DNA of 64,000 nt, from assembly GCF_007655005.1 (NCBI RefSeq), contig NZ_SZVW01000001.1, positions 186,001-250,000 on the forward strand, read 5' to 3'. The notes below the pieces were generated by a model, which was given only the letters and a program-made list of their open reading frames with translations, was not told the origin of the DNA and did no database searches. How positions within the stretch are numbered: position 1 is the first letter of the stretch; each line of letters begins with the position of its first letter. The stretch is from Streptomyces tibetensis (GTDB lineage Bacteria > Actinomycetota > Actinomycetes > Streptomycetales > Streptomycetaceae). The position numbers and the translations under genes are program-made. Below are positions 62,535 to 64,000 of the stretch, piece after piece.

Positions 62535-63689
62535 CTAGCCGAGCGCCTGCTGGAGGTCCTCCACCAGGTCCTCGGCGTTCTCGATGCCGACGGACAGCCG
62601 GACCAGGTCGGCGGGGACCTCCAGGGCCGAGCCGGCCACGGAGGCGTGCGTCATGCGGCCGGGGTGCTCGATCAGCGACTCGACGCCGCCCAGGGACTCG
62701 CCCAGCGTGAAGATCTTGGCGCGGTTGCACACCGCGACGGCCGCCTCCTCGCCGCCCTCGACGCGGAAGGAGACCATGCCGCCGAACGACTTCATCTGCT
62801 TGGCGGCGACCTCGTGACCGGGGTGCTCCGGCAGGCCCGGGTACAGCACGCTCGTCACGCGCGCGTGCCGGGTGAGCATGTCGGCGACCTTGACCGCGTT
62901 CTCGCTGTGCCGGTCCATGCGCACGGAGAGCGTCTTGGTGCCGCGCAGCACCAGCCAGGAGTCGAAGGGCCCGGCGACCGCGCCCATCGCGTTCTGGTGG
63001 AAGGCCAGTTCCTCGCCCAGCTCGGCGTCACCGGTGATCAGGGCGCCGCCGACGACGTCGGAGTGACCGCCCATGTACTTGGTCAGCGAGTGCACGACGA
63101 CGTCCGCGCCCAGCGACAGCGGCTGCTGGAGGTAGGGCGTGGCGAAGGTGTTGTCGACGACGAGGCGGGCGCCGGCGTCCCGGGCGACCTGCGCGACGGC
63201 GGCGATGTCGGTGATGCCGAGCAGCGGGTTGGAGGGCGTCTCCACCCAGACGACCTTGGTCTTCGGGGTGATGGCGGCCCGGACGGCGGCCGGATCGCTG
63301 GTGTCGGCGACGGACCACTCGACGCCCCAGCGGGCGACGACCTTCGCGAACAGGCGGAACGTGCCGCCGTACGCGTCGTTCGGGATGACCACGTGGTCGC
63401 CGGGGCTGAGCAGCGTACGCAGCAGGCAGTCCTCGGCCGCCAGCCCGGACGCGAACGCGAGCCCGCGGCGGCCGCCCTCCAGGGCGGCGAGGTTCTCCTC
63501 CAGCGCGGTCCTGGTGGGGTTGGCGCTGCGGCTGTACTCGTAGCCGCCGCGCAGTCCGCCGACGCCGTCCTGCTTGTAGGTCGAGACCTGGTAGATCGGC
63601 GGGACGACCGCGCCCGTCAAGGGGTCGGCGGTGTTGCCCGCGTGGATCGCGAGCGTCTCGAAGTGCTGACTGATGTGCCTGTCGCTCAT
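62535..63689 (-). CDS. metB: Cystathionine gamma-synthase
   Basis: A 384-residue PLP enzyme of the trans-sulfuration family. The PLP lysine is K204 in SLTKYMGGHS. YEYSRSANPTR and the NTFATPYLQQP motif are present. It makes cystathionine from cysteine and an acyl-homoserine, in methionine synthesis; gamma-lyase activity cannot be excluded. ATG 63689 is followed by the family's usual N-terminal ETLAIHAG. Length is normal. It is convergent with the small membrane gene. Confidence 0.92.
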   Translation of the reverse strand: MSDRHISQHFETLAIHAGNTADPLTGAVVPPIYQVSTYKQDGVGGLRGGYEYSRSANPTRTALEENLAALEGGRRGLAFASGLAAEDCLLRTLLSPGDHVVIPNDAYGGTFRLFAKVVARWGVEWSVADTSDPAAVRAAITPKTKVVWVETPSNPLLGITDIAAVAQVARDAGARLVVDNTFATPYLQQPLSLGADVVVHSLTKYMGGHSDVVGGALITGDAELGEELAFHQNAMGAVAGPFDSWLVLRGTKTLSVRMDRHSENAVKVADMLTRHARVTSVLYPGLPEHPGHEVAAKQMKSFGGMVSFRVEGGEEAAVAVCNRAKIFTLGESLGGVESLIEHPGRMTHASVAGSALEVPADLVRLSVGIENAEDLVEDLQQALG

Positions 63690-63841
63690 GAGCACCGAGG
63701 GTAGTGCGCCGGAGCGGCGCGTGCCGGGGGACGGGGCGAGCCGGGGTTGCGCACAGGTCGCGGGACGGCGTGAGCCGGAGTTTTCCACAGGTTCCGGGAG
63801 CAGGTTGGCCAATTGTCGGCGCGGTCTGGTTCGCTTGTTGC

Positions 63842-64000
63842 ATGGAGATTCTCTGGGTCCTGATCGCGCTGGTCATGCTGGGCTTCGTGCTGCTCCCCTT
63901 CCTGCGGCGCAAGCGCGGTGGTGCGACAGGGCTGGTCTCGCCGGACCACCCGGACGCCGCGGACCCGGCGAACTACGGCTTCGTCCGGGAGGAGGAGCTC
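63842..64000 (+). CDS. Small membrane protein (partial)
   Basis: The gene opens at ATG 63842 and runs off the right edge after 53 codons. An N-terminal membrane helix (about residues 2-21) is followed by a basic RRKRGG and a hydrophilic part. It is divergent from metB. No family can be named from this fragment. Nothing upstream clearly identifies its promoter. Confidence 0.5.
   Translation, partial: MEILWVLIALVMLGFVLLPFLRRKRGGATGLVSPDHPDAADPANYGFVREEEL

Overview
The window is high-GC actinobacterial DNA, almost certainly Streptomyces. Genes have strong third-position GC bias, GTG and TTG starts are common, and several neighbours overlap by 4 bases. A mycothiol conjugate amidase, DasR-type operators at a chitinase gene and a GreA-Mca-IlvA-MetB neighbourhood all fit that genus. 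The strain cannot be named from this stretch alone.

Bases 1-16334 hold an actinobacterial Tad/Flp pilus locus. Minus-strand genes run from a Zn-finger protein (13019) through CpaB-like, TadZ-like, two TadE-like pseudopilins, TadA ATPase, TadB and TadC to a NarL-type histidine kinase and response regulator. A second minus-strand block holds an Flp pilin, a TadG-like protein, a lipoprotein, an OmpA-like protein and, cut by the window edge, a multi-TM protein with an embedded pilin motif. A divergent plus-strand block starts with a 519-residue protein carrying an N-terminal pilin signature. Clusters of GGGCCC sites lie upstream of three pilin-type genes.

Bases 16318-26225 carry a leaderless-looking GH18 chitinase gene with two DasR-like sites, an Nramp-related transporter, a stress-signalling trio (RsbW-like ATPase, MEDS/RsbA-type protein, giant LuxR-STAND regulator), a secreted M14 carboxypeptidase and two small paralogous proteins. 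Bases 26291-33191 form a divergent catabolic cluster: gluconate-type permease, RidA, IclR regulator and a PfkB kinase on one side, a D-amino-acid deaminase-like PLP enzyme and a D-aminoacylase on the other. Bases 33213-41245 contain a secreted serine protease, a proline-rich membrane protein, an AlaA-type aminotransferase, PEP carboxykinase, hemolysin III and a Mut7-C protein.

Bases 41334-49041 combine a secreted galactose-oxidase-type radical copper oxidase with a three-gene glycosyltransferase operon. A decayed IS200/IS605-type TnpB element and a 52-residue ribbon-helix-helix gene lie between them. The remainder holds a thioredoxin-fold DUF255 protein, a STAND-TPR ATPase without a DNA-binding domain, Mca with a probable SigR promoter, GreA, a DrrAB-type exporter with an operator between its -35 and -10 boxes, IlvA, a MarR regulator, a reduced sigma-like protein with a small membrane partner, and MetB. 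The most unusual parts are the pilin-fusion proteins with their shared GGGCCC clusters, the low-GC insert in the pilus response regulator, and the interrupted oxidase-glycosyltransferase locus.
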